A stretch of 64,000 nt of DNA from Phytophthora colocasiae. Taxonomy: Eukaryota > Oomycota > Peronosporomycetes > Peronosporales > Peronosporaceae. The notes below the pieces were generated by a model, which was not told the DNA's origin, did no database searches, and saw only the letters and a program-made list of their open reading frames with translations. Shown piece after piece: positions 50,482 to 61,621 of this stretch. Position 1 is the stretch's first letter, and every line of letters begins with the position of its first letter. The position numbers and the translations under genes are program-made. The stretch covers positions 868,001 through 932,000 of the forward strand of contig JAGKQI010000085.1 of NCBI GenBank assembly GCA_018806915.1, written 5' to 3'.

Positions 50482-51715
50482 TCTTCAGCCACCTCTCCGT
50501 GATGGCGCTGTTCAAGTTCAAGTGCGTACAACTCACCAGCTCTCTTACGAATATGGAATATGTCGCTGGAGAAAACATTCGCTACACTTTCACGAAAAGT
50601 GAGCTGAGGTATCGCACCCCCGTGACGTCGCATGTAACTTACAAGTTCTTGGACTTTCAACTTGTTGGCTGTGATTCGAGACCAACGTGATTCGCCTAAC
50701 GTGGAAGCACGCACGTTCTTCTGCATGTTCATAATGGGGTAGAAAGCCACTGGGAAGTTTTTCGCAAACTTCATGAACTCCCCGAGATCCACTAGGCCAT
50801 CGTCAGGGGCGAACGCTGCCCGACCTTCTTTACCCTCCAGCATCTTGATGGCCATCGTAACATTAGCTGGGAAGTGGAATTGTTTGCTTTGGAGCTCCAA
50901 GCTCATTTTCGTAAATTCACGTTCGTCGAGGGCTCCGGATTGATCGTCGTCGTACAAATCGAAAACGAATTGGTAGAGTTCAGGTTTTGTAAGAACCGCA
51001 AAGTTCACGACGCAAAGGAGATATTGGTCGAACGATAGGAACTTTTGCGTGGCTGGAATGTCGCTAAGTTTGAACAGACCCATCGTTAATGGTCGTTGTT
51101 CCTCATTAATCATGAAGAAGAACTCCGCCTGGTTGATCTCGCCGCTATTGGATGCACAAAACCAAAATATTACTTCAGTAGTACTTTTGTGTCGTACGAA
51201 TTGCTTAGAGAGATTTTCGGAACGTACGAGTGAAACATGTCGTTGGCGTCGTATTTGCGCTTCATTTTGCGGATATCTCTCATCGTAAGGCCAAGTCCCG
51301 AGCACAGATCTTCGCATCGTTGGGTTTGCACTAGGATATCGTAGATTCCATTGGCATCTTCTTCCGGATCCTTCGCTTTAGCATCTTGAATAGGATCTGC
51401 ATCTGGAGGTTTCATCCCAGCATTACTAGAACGCTGTGGAGGTCCAGTTGATGCTGCACTCGATGGTCTTTTCAGTCCTGCACTGCTTTTTCGCTTTGGA
51501 GCTGTCTCATTGTTGTTGTTGTCGGAAGTTTTTCTTAATTTCACGTTTTCTAGTTCTGGTGCAGACTTTAATGTTGTATCCACAGAGACGGACGGAGCCA
51601 CTTTAATGCTACCACGAGGTGGCGCCTCCTTGCCTTTTGCTACCACCTTATCGCGGTTCAACGCATCACTGAACTCGTGCGAGATACTTGATCTGTTTTG
51701 CTTCTGCTTCCCCAT
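50478..51715 (-). CDS. EF-hand protein, cluster member 4
   Basis: Exons are 51237-51715 and 50478-51144, with a 92-nt GTTTCA...AATAG intron; 381 residues. The N-terminus is Ser/Lys-rich (MGKQKQNRSSISHEFSDALN). The core shows GLTMRDIRKMKRKYDAND joined across the intron to GEINQAEFFFMINEEQRPLT, then the EF-hand VFDLYDDDQSGALDEREFTK, and a C-terminal FPVAFYPIMNMQKNVRASTL block. Its stop overlaps the stop of member 3 by 4 bp in convergent orientation. It is the most diverged of the calcium-loop-bearing members. Confidence 0.7.
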
Positions 51716-51936
51716 TCGCTACGTCACTCCAGAACTCTTAGTTGCTGGTGATTGAAAACCAATGTACACTTTGTAGTAGTGAAAGAGGCTGCTAACCTGC
51801 TCCCCGATAAGACAGAGCCATTTTGAGAGACGATGATCACTGCAAGTTGCACTGCAACTTCAACAGGTCTTAATTCTATTCCAATTAATTTTTTAGAATT
51901 CTGCAAAGGAGCGGATCATTTACTAAAATTGTCAAG

Positions 51937-52973
51937 ATGCGTCGTCGTCCCGGGCATCCCAGCTCTAACACGGCAGGTACGACTCCTTCTCTATGGCTGC
52001 ATCTTCTCTTCGATTACCTGCTCTATAAATTGCCGCTTTTCACCGCTTCTAAAGCCCTCTCAGTCGCTAATTATCGCTAATTCTTATCAATCCTACAGAT
52101 TCCGATGCTGTTCAGCGATCCCAATACACCAATGAAGAGGGAGATCCAGGTGTTGCTCTAGTCAAAGCTGTAGCTGGACGGGCCTTTAAATCCCCTAAGG
52201 TCCGTGTGGGGCTTGTGCTCTGGGCCGTCGGTCTGTTCTTCATGCTGTTGGCCCCTGGACTGCGCACTGTGACTCCAGACATGAAGGCCACGTATGAGGG
52301 CATGGTCGTGGAGGCTGCCAATATGCCAGAATACCACGAAGCCTTCGCCAAGTTTACTGAAGCTCAAGCTTATGCTGATGAAGCCAAAGTCTGGTTCTGG
52401 CGTTTCCGGGAGCCCTACAAGACGCTAGTGGAGCAACGCCAGCCAGTAGCAGACAAGTGGGCGGCCGAACTGGCAAGAACGGAACGGGAGCGCGAAGATA
52501 AGATGAAGAAGGCTCGATCCTTCATTGGACTCTGGTCGGACTTTGGACTGGCAGATGTGCGTGCCAGATTCTGGAGTGCTTTTGAAAGAGGCAAGATGTT
52601 CGCTCAGCAGCAAACGTTCTACCACATGATCATGCGAGTGTTGTCGTCGCGGGACGAAGATATGCTAAGTATGGTCCTAAACTGGGTGTTCGTAGCTGTG
52701 ATGAACTTCACGACGGGGCTGCTGGGTGCGTTGTTCTACTTCTTCTTCTCGCTGGTGAACATGGTGTACTCGTACCAGCCCGACCCGCTCAGTGCGACAG
52801 CATTCGTCGTCCTGGGATTCATTGGAGCTGCTAGTGTTGTGGCCTCGTATTTATTCGCGATCTACGGCATGGTGGCTAGCGGTGTCTACGTGATCGGCAA
52901 GGTCGTCGTGCGCGACGCTCTTGAACAAGAACGTCGCCAACAACAGATTCGCGGTGAACGACAGCAATGGTAG
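51937..52973 (+). CDS. Conserved-looking multi-pass membrane protein, unknown function
   Basis: Exons are 51937-51976 and 52099-52973, with a 122-nt GTACGA...CTACAG intron; 304 residues. Membrane helices are visible at VGLVLWAVGLFFMLLAPG, MVLNWVFVAVMNFTTGLLGA, LFYFFFSLVNMVYSY, and FVVLGFIGAASVVASYLFAI. A charged coiled-coil-like stretch (WAAELARTEREREDKMKKAR) separates the first helix from the rest. The tail is Gln/Arg-rich. No family is recognised. Confidence 0.65.
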
Positions 52974-53078
52974 GCGCGAATGGCAGCATTTCAGGAACGA
53001 TCAGAGCTTGAACAAAAAAATAGGAGGTGCCCATGCAGTTGTTATTTGGTTCATACAAAGAAGTCCCAGCAAAAACTA

Positions 53079-53173
53079 CACCATTGCACGGCGTTATTCA
53101 CAAAGTGCGCACTGGAAATCAAACAATGCGCACTCAAATTCACAAAGCGCGCGCTGAAAATCAAAAACACCTG
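53079..53173 (+). repeat. Left TIR, 95 bp, mariner-like element
   Basis: Contains internal near-repeats TTCACAAAGTGCGCAC and TTCACAAAGCGCGCGC, which may be transposase binding sites. Confidence 0.9.
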
Positions 53174-53225
53174 TTATACTTTATACCTTTTAAAGAACAT
53201 TGATTGTCAAATCTAATTGGAATTA

Positions 53226-53907
53226 TTATGTACCAACTTCCATGTCAAGCATGCCTAATGCACGTTGATGATGAACCAGTGAGTGGCAACAGGCGCGGTT
53301 GCACAGCTCTGGTGTTACCACCTCCGCAAAGAGAGGGTCAGCAGCCATCTTAAGAAATTCAGAGCGGTGCTCTGTTGTTCCTGCCGGTACACGTATGATG
53401 GCAGGTCGTTGCCGTGCAAGAAAACGCTTGACTGCACTTTTGTAGACGGAAAAAACGTTCTCAATTGGGTTCAACATTGGCGAGTAAGGCCCAAGTTTTA
53501 GCATTTCTGCACCCTCGAATTCTTCTTCATCGAAAACGGCATCGGCGCGAGCGTGACACGGCGCATTGTCGAGCACCACCACCACATTGTCCAGCGAATG
53601 TGTCACTCTGATGTGACGCAAGAAGCGCCGGATGAACTCGTTGGCTAGGTCGGCAGTGAAGGAGCCAAACTGCGACCCTTGGTAAGCAATCCCCCCCAGG
53701 AAGTATCTTTTTCTCCGATCCACCACGCTTTTTCTGCTTGCCACTCCAGTCGCCAGACTCCTTAGCAGCCTTTATCCACCCCCATGCTGTGCGCTCACCA
53801 ATATCGTACAGTTCTGCAGTTTCCTTCCAGTTGCCTTCGCCCTTGGCTACACGCAATACTGCTGCCCGAATGTGGAGGGGGTATCTCTTGTAGCTAGTTG
53901 GCATCGC
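53226..53907 (-). pseudogene. Mariner/IS630-type transposase, internal deletion
   Basis: From the ATG at about 53907 the N-terminus (MPTSYKRYPLHIRAAVLRVA, AELYDIGERTAWGWIKAAKE) is a helix-turn-helix. It then switches frame around 53700-53745 into the C-terminal half: FLGGIAYQGSQFGSF, VVVVLDNAPCHARAD, then YSPMLNPIENVFSVYKS. The last two carry the second catalytic Asp and the terminal Glu of the DDE triad. The region with the first catalytic Asp is missing, so no active enzyme can be made. Confidence 0.75.
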
Positions 53908-54018
53908 GCCAAAATTGAGAATCAAGTGTCGCCAGAGGGAGAGTTTTGCGCCAAACGTGCCGAGCCCAGTCAATAAATCTACTTTATAATCTCATAATTT
54001 GATGAGTATAAATTCGTG

Positions 54019-54113
54019 CAGGTGTTTTTGATTTTCAGCGCGCGCTTTGTGAATTTGAGTGCGCATTGTTTGATTTCCAGTGCGCACTTTGTGAATAACG
54101 CCGTGCAATGGTG
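54019..54113 (-). repeat. Right TIR, 95 bp, mariner-like element
   Basis: Exact inverse of 53079-53173; followed by TA. Lies 35 bp from the stop codon of the enoyl-CoA reductase gene. Confidence 0.9.
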
Positions 54114-54149
54114 TAGCTTTACGCACTTTGGAAACGCTATGGCATGACC

Positions 54150-55333
<1,184 letters not shown>

Positions 55334-55743
55334 CAAAGCGGCTTCAACTTTGCCAAGCGGTAGGCAATAATTTATATGTGACTTAAGTGGAATTCATGAG
55401 ATGTATGAAGTTAAACAGGAAAGTTGTTAATTTCCTGTTGTTAGAATACCGTAAAGTACAAATAAACTGATACCTGTGAAAACAGTTTTATTTAGGAACT
55501 ATCATCAGCATCTACCTTAAGTACGGAATATATTGCCCAATGAAGGGTGTGCAGTACTGTACATTATCTGGTCAAACCTAACTTACACTTGACATGTTAT
55601 GCTTTCAGCGGAATCGTAGTCGACAAACCTGGTTTGGATTTATCTTCAGAGTTTGCCTAGCTACAGTCAATCTCTTGTCTACGTTGTGTCCTATGCGCCA
55701 CGCTTTCCGCTTTATAGAGCTGTTGGTATTGCAGCTCATCCGT
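55334..55743. other. Intergenic, AT-rich, no gene supported
   Basis: About 400 bases between the reductase start and the 3' end of the CFA synthase gene; no feature recognised. Confidence 0.45.
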
Positions 55744-56976
55744 TTATCTCACAGCATCGTAACGCTCCAGGCGCTTCTTGGAGTAAACGATCTGCACGAG
55801 CTGGATCGTACGCGCGCGGAAGCCAGCAGCGCAGTACTGCAGGTAGAAGTCCCACATGCGGCAGAAGACCTCCGGGCGGTCGATGTTGCCCTTCTTGAGG
55901 TGGTCCTGGAAGCGTTCGTACCAGCACATGAGCGTCTTGTCATAGTCTGGGCCGAGGTTGTGGACGTCCTCCACGACCAGCTTGCGCTCCGAGAATGTGA
56001 TCATCTGTGCAACGGACGGCAGGAATCCATTGGGGAAGATGTACTTGAGGATCCAGAGCTGAATCGGCACCTCAATGGAGCGGTTAGAAGCGATACCGTG
56101 CATCAGAGCGAGACCGTCATCCTTCAGACAACGCTTGATCACGTCGTAGTACTCGTTCAGGTTCTTGTAGCCCACAGCCTCAATCATAGCAATGGACACG
56201 ACACGGTCGAATTGGCCGTGCATCTTACGGTAGTCGCAGTACTCGAAGCTGGTGAGGTCGCTGACGCCCTCACGCTTGGCCCACTCGCGAGCGCCCTTGA
56301 GCTGTTCGTTTGAGATGGTGATACCCGTGACGTGCACACCGTACTCCTTGGCCAGGAAGCACCCGAGGCCTCCCCAGCCGCAACCAATATCCAGCACACG
56401 CATACCCGGCTCGAGCTTGAGCTTCTTGGCGATCAGGTGCAGCTTGTTGCGCTGAGCCGCGTCCAAGTCGTGCTTGTCCTCCACACCCTTCCAGTAGGCG
56501 CACGAGTACTGCATGTACGGGTCAAGCCAGAGCTTAAAGAAATCGTTGCCCAAGTCGTAGTGGTGGGCACCGACGATACCGGCGCGCGATGGCGATTGGT
56601 AGTTAAAAATCTTGCCGCCCAACGCAATGAACTTGGCGTTCCAGGCCTTGAAGATCTTGCGGCGCTTGTCAGCGGGAAGCGACAGCAGACGGGTGAGCAG
56701 CTCATCAAGCGGAATAATGGCGTCCCACTTCTTGGCCATGTACGACTCGCCAATAGCCAACATGCCGCGGTGCACCCAGTCAAGGTAGATGTCCTCGTCG
56801 TACACGCGGATGTCACGGTCGATGATAATGCCGGCATCTTCCAGCATCCCCTTGAAGAAGGTAGAAGCACGGGCGCGAAGCACGGGGCGCATAGCCACCC
56901 GCAGCAGGTAGGAGCCGGCGGTGAAGCCCGTAACGGCGGCGGCGGCGATCAGCGCGGTCTTCTGCTTGTCCGACAT
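55744..56976 (-). CDS. Cyclopropane-fatty-acyl-phospholipid synthase-like methyltransferase
   Basis: 410 residues from the ATG at 56976 (MSDKQKTALIAAAAVTGFTA). A hydrophobic N-terminal segment (residues 8-28) may anchor it. The CFA synthase family pattern follows: HRGMLAIGESYMAKKWD, HHYDLGNDFFKLWLDPYMQY, SCAYW, SAM-binding VLDIGCGWGG, then GVHVTGITISNEQLKGAREW, FDRVVSIAMIEAVGYKN and, near the C-terminus, YERFQDHLKKGNIDR. The enzyme methylates double bonds of membrane lipid acyl chains using S-adenosylmethionine. The frame is open upstream to 57162, but the upstream part lacks family features. A bacterial-type origin is possible. Confidence 0.85.
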   Translation of the reverse strand: MSDKQKTALIAAAAVTGFTAGSYLLRVAMRPVLRARASTFFKGMLEDAGIIIDRDIRVYDEDIYLDWVHRGMLAIGESYMAKKWDAIIPLDELLTRLLSLPADKRRKIFKAWNAKFIALGGKIFNYQSPSRAGIVGAHHYDLGNDFFKLWLDPYMQYSCAYWKGVEDKHDLDAAQRNKLHLIAKKLKLEPGMRVLDIGCGWGGLGCFLAKEYGVHVTGITISNEQLKGAREWAKREGVSDLTSFEYCDYRKMHGQFDRVVSIAMIEAVGYKNLNEYYDVIKRCLKDDGLALMHGIASNRSIEVPIQLWILKYIFPNGFLPSVAQMITFSERKLVVEDVHNLGPDYDKTLMCWYERFQDHLKKGNIDRPEVFCRMWDFYLQYCAAGFRARTIQLVQIVYSKKRLERYDAVR

Positions 56977-57269
56977 TGCAATGACGATCTGGAGTTCTGC
57001 TGCGTCGAGGGGATCTTGGATTGTGAGCGCATTGACACGTCGACATTGGCCAGGCCAATTTGGCCTTGTCGACTCGACAAGGCCCGGAGGACTCGCCTCT
57101 GTGTGGTGGGTGCTCTTGGCTCGGCTTTGGCGGATTCGGTGCAGAAATCGTGGGGCTATCAACAGCTGTATAAAAGATTGCAGGTAGTATGTTTGTATGA
57201 AATTGACTTGGAGTTGGGCAGTTAAAGAGGTGAAAAGGAAACAAATTGTTACAGGTAGTCACTTTGATG

Positions 57270-57290
57270 AATGACGCCATTGGCGTCATT
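57270..57290. repeat. 21-bp palindrome
   Basis: AATGACGCCA-T-TGGCGTCATT; directly abuts the larger palindrome and shares its GACGCCA core. Confidence 0.85.
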
Positions 57291-57347
57291 CAAATCTGCT
57301 CTGGTTGGATGTTGGCGTGACGCCAACATCCAACCAGAGCAGATTTG
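57291..57347. repeat. 57-bp perfect palindrome (28-bp arms, 1-nt loop)
   Basis: Left arm 57291-57318 starts CAAATCTGCTCTGG and the right arm 57320-57347 is its exact complement, with G at the centre. It would form a very stable hairpin or cruciform. Confidence 0.95.
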
Positions 57348-58034
57348 AGCCGAAATGGATTCATGACGCCGGCGCAGCAGGACTAGCACACTTGATAAGG
57401 CTAGCTGTTTTAATGGTGCGGGTGCACCACGTTGATGGCTATAGGAAGCGTTCATCTTCATGCTGCGACTCGTAGTCTTCGAGTGCTTCGGATCATCCTC
57501 GCGCTAGGCATGGACGCTTGACTTACCGCCAGTACAGCATCCCCATCTTTGTTGTGGCTGTTGCTTGCTCGGGTGTTGGGTTTGCTGAGGTGGCGCTGCG
57601 TCAGTGGGTAGTGGTTTGAAAGCCACTCAGAGAGAGCGCTGTCGGTTTGCCGCAACTTCAACACAAGGTTTCACTACATGGGGACCGTGACATCATTGAC
57701 ACTCACGCGATCACTACATGTACATGTACTGGTAGTCCTTAACTCAGGAGCCGAAGTCGGTGGCGTTTTCGAGCTATACTCAACTACTCTATATTCCCTA
57801 CTCTGTAGCTGCTGCATAGTTACACTGCACTACATACATGTACGTGCAGGGAATCTGCTCGCTGTTCCTAGTTGGAACTTCCTACAGGGTGGTTTAACGT
57901 CCACTATCTTACCTGTTTAAAAGCATACTGTTAGATTACCACCTATCTTAAAAAATACTGATCTCGGACTTGGTATACCGTTTTGCGTTTGGGGTCGTCA
58001 AGAGCCCGACGTGAACAGGAGATACACGGGCAGC

Positions 58035-58800
58035 ATGGGGGCCAAGCAGTCACGCGTGGTGACGTCCGAGGCGGCGTCCGAGCTTCGTCCAGAGAACGCA
58101 CATGAGGGGGAGACGCGGTCGTCCATCCACCTCACGCCGGCGCTTATTGATCAGATCAACGGCACGCACAACGCTCAGTCCCAAGACAAGCAGCCGGCAG
58201 GCGTCAACCCCCAGTACGCTATGATTTCCTGCTAATAGTGATGCAGTTTTCTCGTATAGTGACGTATTATGCTATTTTAGACAGCAGGACGCCATTAAGA
58301 AGCAGCTACAGATGGCCTACGCAAAGGTACAGCAGCATATCTATTAGTTGTTAATGTCAAGTTGATTATTGACGAATCTATTGGACATTTGCAGGGTGTT
58401 GACGATTGCAGGAAGAAAATGGAGGTGGAGCTGAAGCAGAAGGAGACGCAAGCGGCAACTGGATCTCCCAGTCTGGCGCAGCAGGCACAGTTTGCCAAGG
58501 AGCAGGAGGAGCGTGAGAATGCTCGCGTGGAGGAGCTGGTGGCTGAGATCAACAAAAAGAAGTACCGTGCGCCGCTTCGTGATGTGCAATGTTCACCCGA
58601 GCGTGAGGCCTGCTTGCAGTGCTATAGAGACAAGAAGAGCGACGTCTTAAAGTGCAAGGAAGTGGCTGACGCCTTTGTGCGATGCGCCCGACAAAACACT
58701 GAGGTGCGTATGGCACGAGTTTTTTTATTATCTGACAGAGGTGGCATAACTAACGTGTACACTTGCCTTGTTGCTGCAGAAATTCGTCGGAGAGAACTGA
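58035..58800 (+). CDS. MICOS subunit MIC19/CHCHD3-like, N-myristoylation site
   Basis: Four exons, 58035-58213, 58281-58326, 58395-58703, 58780-58800, all GT-AG; 184 residues with frame kept. It starts MGAKQSR, a consensus N-myristoylation signal as in animal MIC19. A helical charged middle (AQFAKEQEERENARVEELVA) precedes a CHCH domain: CSPEREACLQCYRDKKSDVL with KCKEVADAFVRC, giving twin CX9C-type cysteine pairs that oxidise in the mitochondrial intermembrane space. MIC19 sits at cristae junctions and links MICOS to the outer membrane. The last exon adds only KFVGEN. Identification rests on layout rather than a long conserved core. Confidence 0.7.
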
Positions 58801-59105
58801 TGTATCTTCCTTTATTTCAGAAGATATAGCATTTGCGACGATGACGACTTTTTGCTTGAATCCCTTGTGACTTGACGAGCCTTTTGAGGAACAGGTGCTG
58901 GCATGAGAGTGAATTGCTTACCGTAAAGAAAGTCAAACAGAAAAAAGGAGATGGCGACGTAATAAAAAGCCTGGAGAAAGGAAAAAGGGGTACATGTATA
59001 TGATCTTCTCGAACTGTTTGTAGACGAAAAGTGATTCAAGCGATAGTTTCATTATTTTTTTCTTACCATTCTCTTCTTTCGTGCTCCCGTAGTCTGCTAT
59101 CTCAC
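58801..59105. other. Convergent 3' flanks of MIC19-like and FadE-like genes
   Basis: No gene seen; AT-rich. Confidence 0.5.
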
Positions 59106-61400
59106 TTAGTTCTTCTTATCGAAGATGTTGCCGATCATGGCGGGGCGTACGTAGTCTTTCGGCTTGCCGATCTCAGCACCAAGACCATCAAAACTGTCCA
59201 CCTGGATAATGATCTCTCGTGCAGCTTCAACCTCGTCAATGAACTTCTGTTCGTCAATCGTGGCAGTGCGCTTCTGCTTGCGGATCGCGGTGAGTGTGCG
59301 GTCGGCCTTTACAGCCTTTGGCAGAGTCGCATTCAGAAGTGCCACACGGTCTTTCGGGTCCTTCGACACAAACACGTTCTCGCTCAACAAGTTTCGCACA
59401 CCCGAGTCAGTGGAAATCAGATCCGAAACCGCACGCTTCTGCTTGTCCGTCGGGATATCGTATGGCAGGCCGAACGGGAACGACAGAGCACGCATGGCAG
59501 GGCCCACACCTGGTACTGGGAAATTCTTGCTGATCCCCACAATGCCTTGTTGTGCTTCATAGCAAAGCTGTGTCATGGCGTAGTCGAACATAGCGTCAAT
59601 GCCGTCGACGTTACGGTTGTTCTTGTAGAACCACATCACCGAGTAACCCAAGTAGAGGCTCGAGAACACATCCGCGAACCGCCCAGAGATCATTTCAGCA
59701 AATTTCAGCTTTCCACCAAGCACTAGCGAAAGATCCGCGGACATCGCAAAGTTCTTGGACAGCTTATCCATCTGTGACTCGTAGTGCGCAAGCAGACCAC
59801 TTTGCTTTTTGAAGCGTGATCGCGTGACGGCTGTCTTCAGTGATCCGGCAGTGTTCGTGACGCCATGCTTCACGAGTTTCACCAGCTCCTTCTTGAAGCC
59901 GTCCAAATCGTCTCCATGCTGGATAGTTTTGATGAGTTCATACAAATGGGGGTGAGCACGCGTAAGACCCTGACCAAAGATGATCAGTGAGCGCGTCAAC
60001 ACGTTAGCGCCTTCCACTGTGATGATCACAGGCAACGTAGTGTACAGGTTAGCAAGGAAGTTGTTGGGACCCTTGCAAATACCAGCGCCACCAAGAACAT
60101 CCATGGCACGAATGACCGAATCACGGCCACGGTCCGTGATCTGCTGCTTGCAAACACCACTGATGACAGCAGGCTGCTCATGCTGGTTGATCATAGCGTT
60201 CACCATGTGCTGGCCACTCGTCATGATGAAAGCATTGCTGCCAATGGTAGCAAGTTGCTCCTGGATGCCCTCCAGATTGGCAATCGGTACTTTGAACTGC
60301 TTGCGGATGCGCGCGTACGCACCACCAGCATTCACAGATACCTTGGCACCAGCTACAGCTGCAGCCGGTAGACTAATGGAGCGACCTTCAGCCAGACAGT
60401 CCATTAGCATGTTCCAGCCGTAACCAACGCGCTCCTGACCTCCGATGATCTTTGACATTGGGATAAACACATCCTGCCCCGTCACCGGGCCGTTCATGAA
60501 CGGGATGGAGATAGTATCGTGACGCTTACCCATCTGAAGGCCAGGGTGATTGCGTTCAAGCAGAGCTACAGTGATACCAGGGTTGCCCTTGCCTTTTAGC
60601 AGTCCCTGCGGATCCTTGACATCCACAGCCAAGCCAACACACGTGGCAACAGGAGCCAGAGTGATGTAGCGCTTGTTGAACGTAGCACGGATGCCGAGTA
60701 CACCGTCCTGCTCGCACACAATGCCGGTATCCCGCATTGTAGCAGCATCTGAACCCGAAGTTGGGCCCGTGAGACCGAAGCAGGGCAAGTGCTTGCCATT
60801 GGCCAGGCCAGGTAGGAAGTAGTTCTTCTGCTCTTCCGTTCCGTAACGGAGCAACAGTTCAGCAGGACCTAGTGAGTTAGGCACGCACACACTGACAGCA
60901 GCAGTTCCACTACGTGTGGCGAGCTTTGTGATCACGACGGAATGGCCGTGTGCACTGAACTGCTTGCCGCCATACTCCTTGGGGATGATCATGCCGAGGA
61001 AGCCTTTGTCCTTAATGAACTGCCAGACCTTCAGGGGCATATCCTGGTCGCGCGTGACGCCATAGTCGTCGATCATCTCGCAGAGCTGCTGCACCTCATT
61101 GTCCATGAAAGATTGCTCCTCTTCATTAAGCTGTGCCGAGTACTTGTCCAGCGTGGCAAGCGAAGGGGCGCCCGAGAAGATATCGCGGTCGAAGCCTACA
61201 GTACCGCTCTCCAGTGCCGCCTTCTCCGTGTCGGACATGCGCGGCATCACGCGTTTGGCCAATTTGTACACTTGATCGGCCACGAACGTGCGCGTCTGCG
61301 TCTGGTGCAGCGTCTGCACGGCCGGAAGCGTCGAGCGGGCAGTCACGAGGCGCAGGCCGCTGAGACGCATCGAGCTCTTGAGCAACGCGGGAGACAGCAT
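59106..61400 (-). CDS. FadE-type acyl-CoA dehydrogenase, mitochondrial
   Basis: 764 residues, single exon, ATG at 61400. The N-terminus (MLSPALLKSSMRLSGLRLVT, ending near TRTFVADQ) looks like a mitochondrial presequence. The body is the long bacterial FadE type: FLGMIIPKEYGGKQFSAHGH, FGLTGPTSGSDAATM, GYGWNMLMDCLAEGRSISLP, VLGGAGICKGP, and the likely catalytic Glu in VIITVEGANVLTRSL. A C-terminal extension of about 280 residues contains YESQMDKLSKNFAMSADLSL and PAMRALSFPFGLPYDIPTDK, typical of FadE. It oxidises acyl-CoA to trans-2-enoyl-CoA with FAD. It is much longer than usual eukaryotic acyl-CoA dehydrogenases. Confidence 0.9.
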   Translation of the reverse strand: MLSPALLKSSMRLSGLRLVTARSTLPAVQTLHQTQTRTFVADQVYKLAKRVMPRMSDTEKAALESGTVGFDRDIFSGAPSLATLDKYSAQLNEEEQSFMDNEVQQLCEMIDDYGVTRDQDMPLKVWQFIKDKGFLGMIIPKEYGGKQFSAHGHSVVITKLATRSGTAAVSVCVPNSLGPAELLLRYGTEEQKNYFLPGLANGKHLPCFGLTGPTSGSDAATMRDTGIVCEQDGVLGIRATFNKRYITLAPVATCVGLAVDVKDPQGLLKGKGNPGITVALLERNHPGLQMGKRHDTISIPFMNGPVTGQDVFIPMSKIIGGQERVGYGWNMLMDCLAEGRSISLPAAAVAGAKVSVNAGGAYARIRKQFKVPIANLEGIQEQLATIGSNAFIMTSGQHMVNAMINQHEQPAVISGVCKQQITDRGRDSVIRAMDVLGGAGICKGPNNFLANLYTTLPVIITVEGANVLTRSLIIFGQGLTRAHPHLYELIKTIQHGDDLDGFKKELVKLVKHGVTNTAGSLKTAVTRSRFKKQSGLLAHYESQMDKLSKNFAMSADLSLVLGGKLKFAEMISGRFADVFSSLYLGYSVMWFYKNNRNVDGIDAMFDYAMTQLCYEAQQGIVGISKNFPVPGVGPAMRALSFPFGLPYDIPTDKQKRAVSDLISTDSGVRNLLSENVFVSKDPKDRVALLNATLPKAVKADRTLTAIRKQKRTATIDEQKFIDEVEAAREIIIQVDSFDGLGAEIGKPKDYVRPAMIGNIFDKKN

Positions 61401-61621
61401 GGCAGAAGAGATTTGTCACGGGAGTTCCTTGTGTCGGTTGGCGCGTCGATTCGGAAGTGACCTGGCGCCTCCTGAAGCTGCCGTTGAAGTGAGATCACGT
61501 CGGCATGTCTGATTCCGACGTGAAATACCGGTATGGATAAAATGACTCCTTTCGAACGCAGCCTCAAAATACCGGTAAGAGAACCGGTATTCGGTATTTC
61601 TTTGTCACTTGTGTTGAAGCA
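61401..61621. promoter_or_regulatory. Divergent promoter, FadE-like and NAXD, with three ACCGGT sites
   Basis: 221 bp between two divergent starts. Palindromic ACCGGT occurs at 61527-61532, 61571-61576 and 61583-61588 within GAAATACCGGTAT-like contexts on both strands, which could be a shared regulatory site. Confidence 0.4.

Larger units (their letters stand above)
53079..54113. mobile_element. Mariner/IS630-like element with perfect 95-bp TIRs and TA target duplication, internally deleted
   Basis: The TIRs at 53079-53173 and 54019-54113 read as exact reverse complements over 95 bp, starting CACCATTGCACGG. TA flanks each end (53077-53078, 54114-54115). The minus strand between them carries N- and C-terminal parts of a Tc1/mariner-IS630-type transposase with the middle missing. 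Perfect TIRs suggest recent movement, presumably driven by a full copy elsewhere. Confidence 0.9.
56977..58034. other. Intergenic, contains strong palindromes, no gene supported
   Basis: 1.06 kb between divergent CFA synthase and MIC19-like genes. It holds the two adjacent palindromes at 57270-57347 and a TACATGTACATGTA repeat near 57717-57731. No coding sequence or RNA gene is recognised. Confidence 0.5.

Noticed and set aside
55594..57225. Long + strand frames over the CFA synthase gene
   Set aside because: Shadow frames of the minus-strand enzyme; no recognisable domains.
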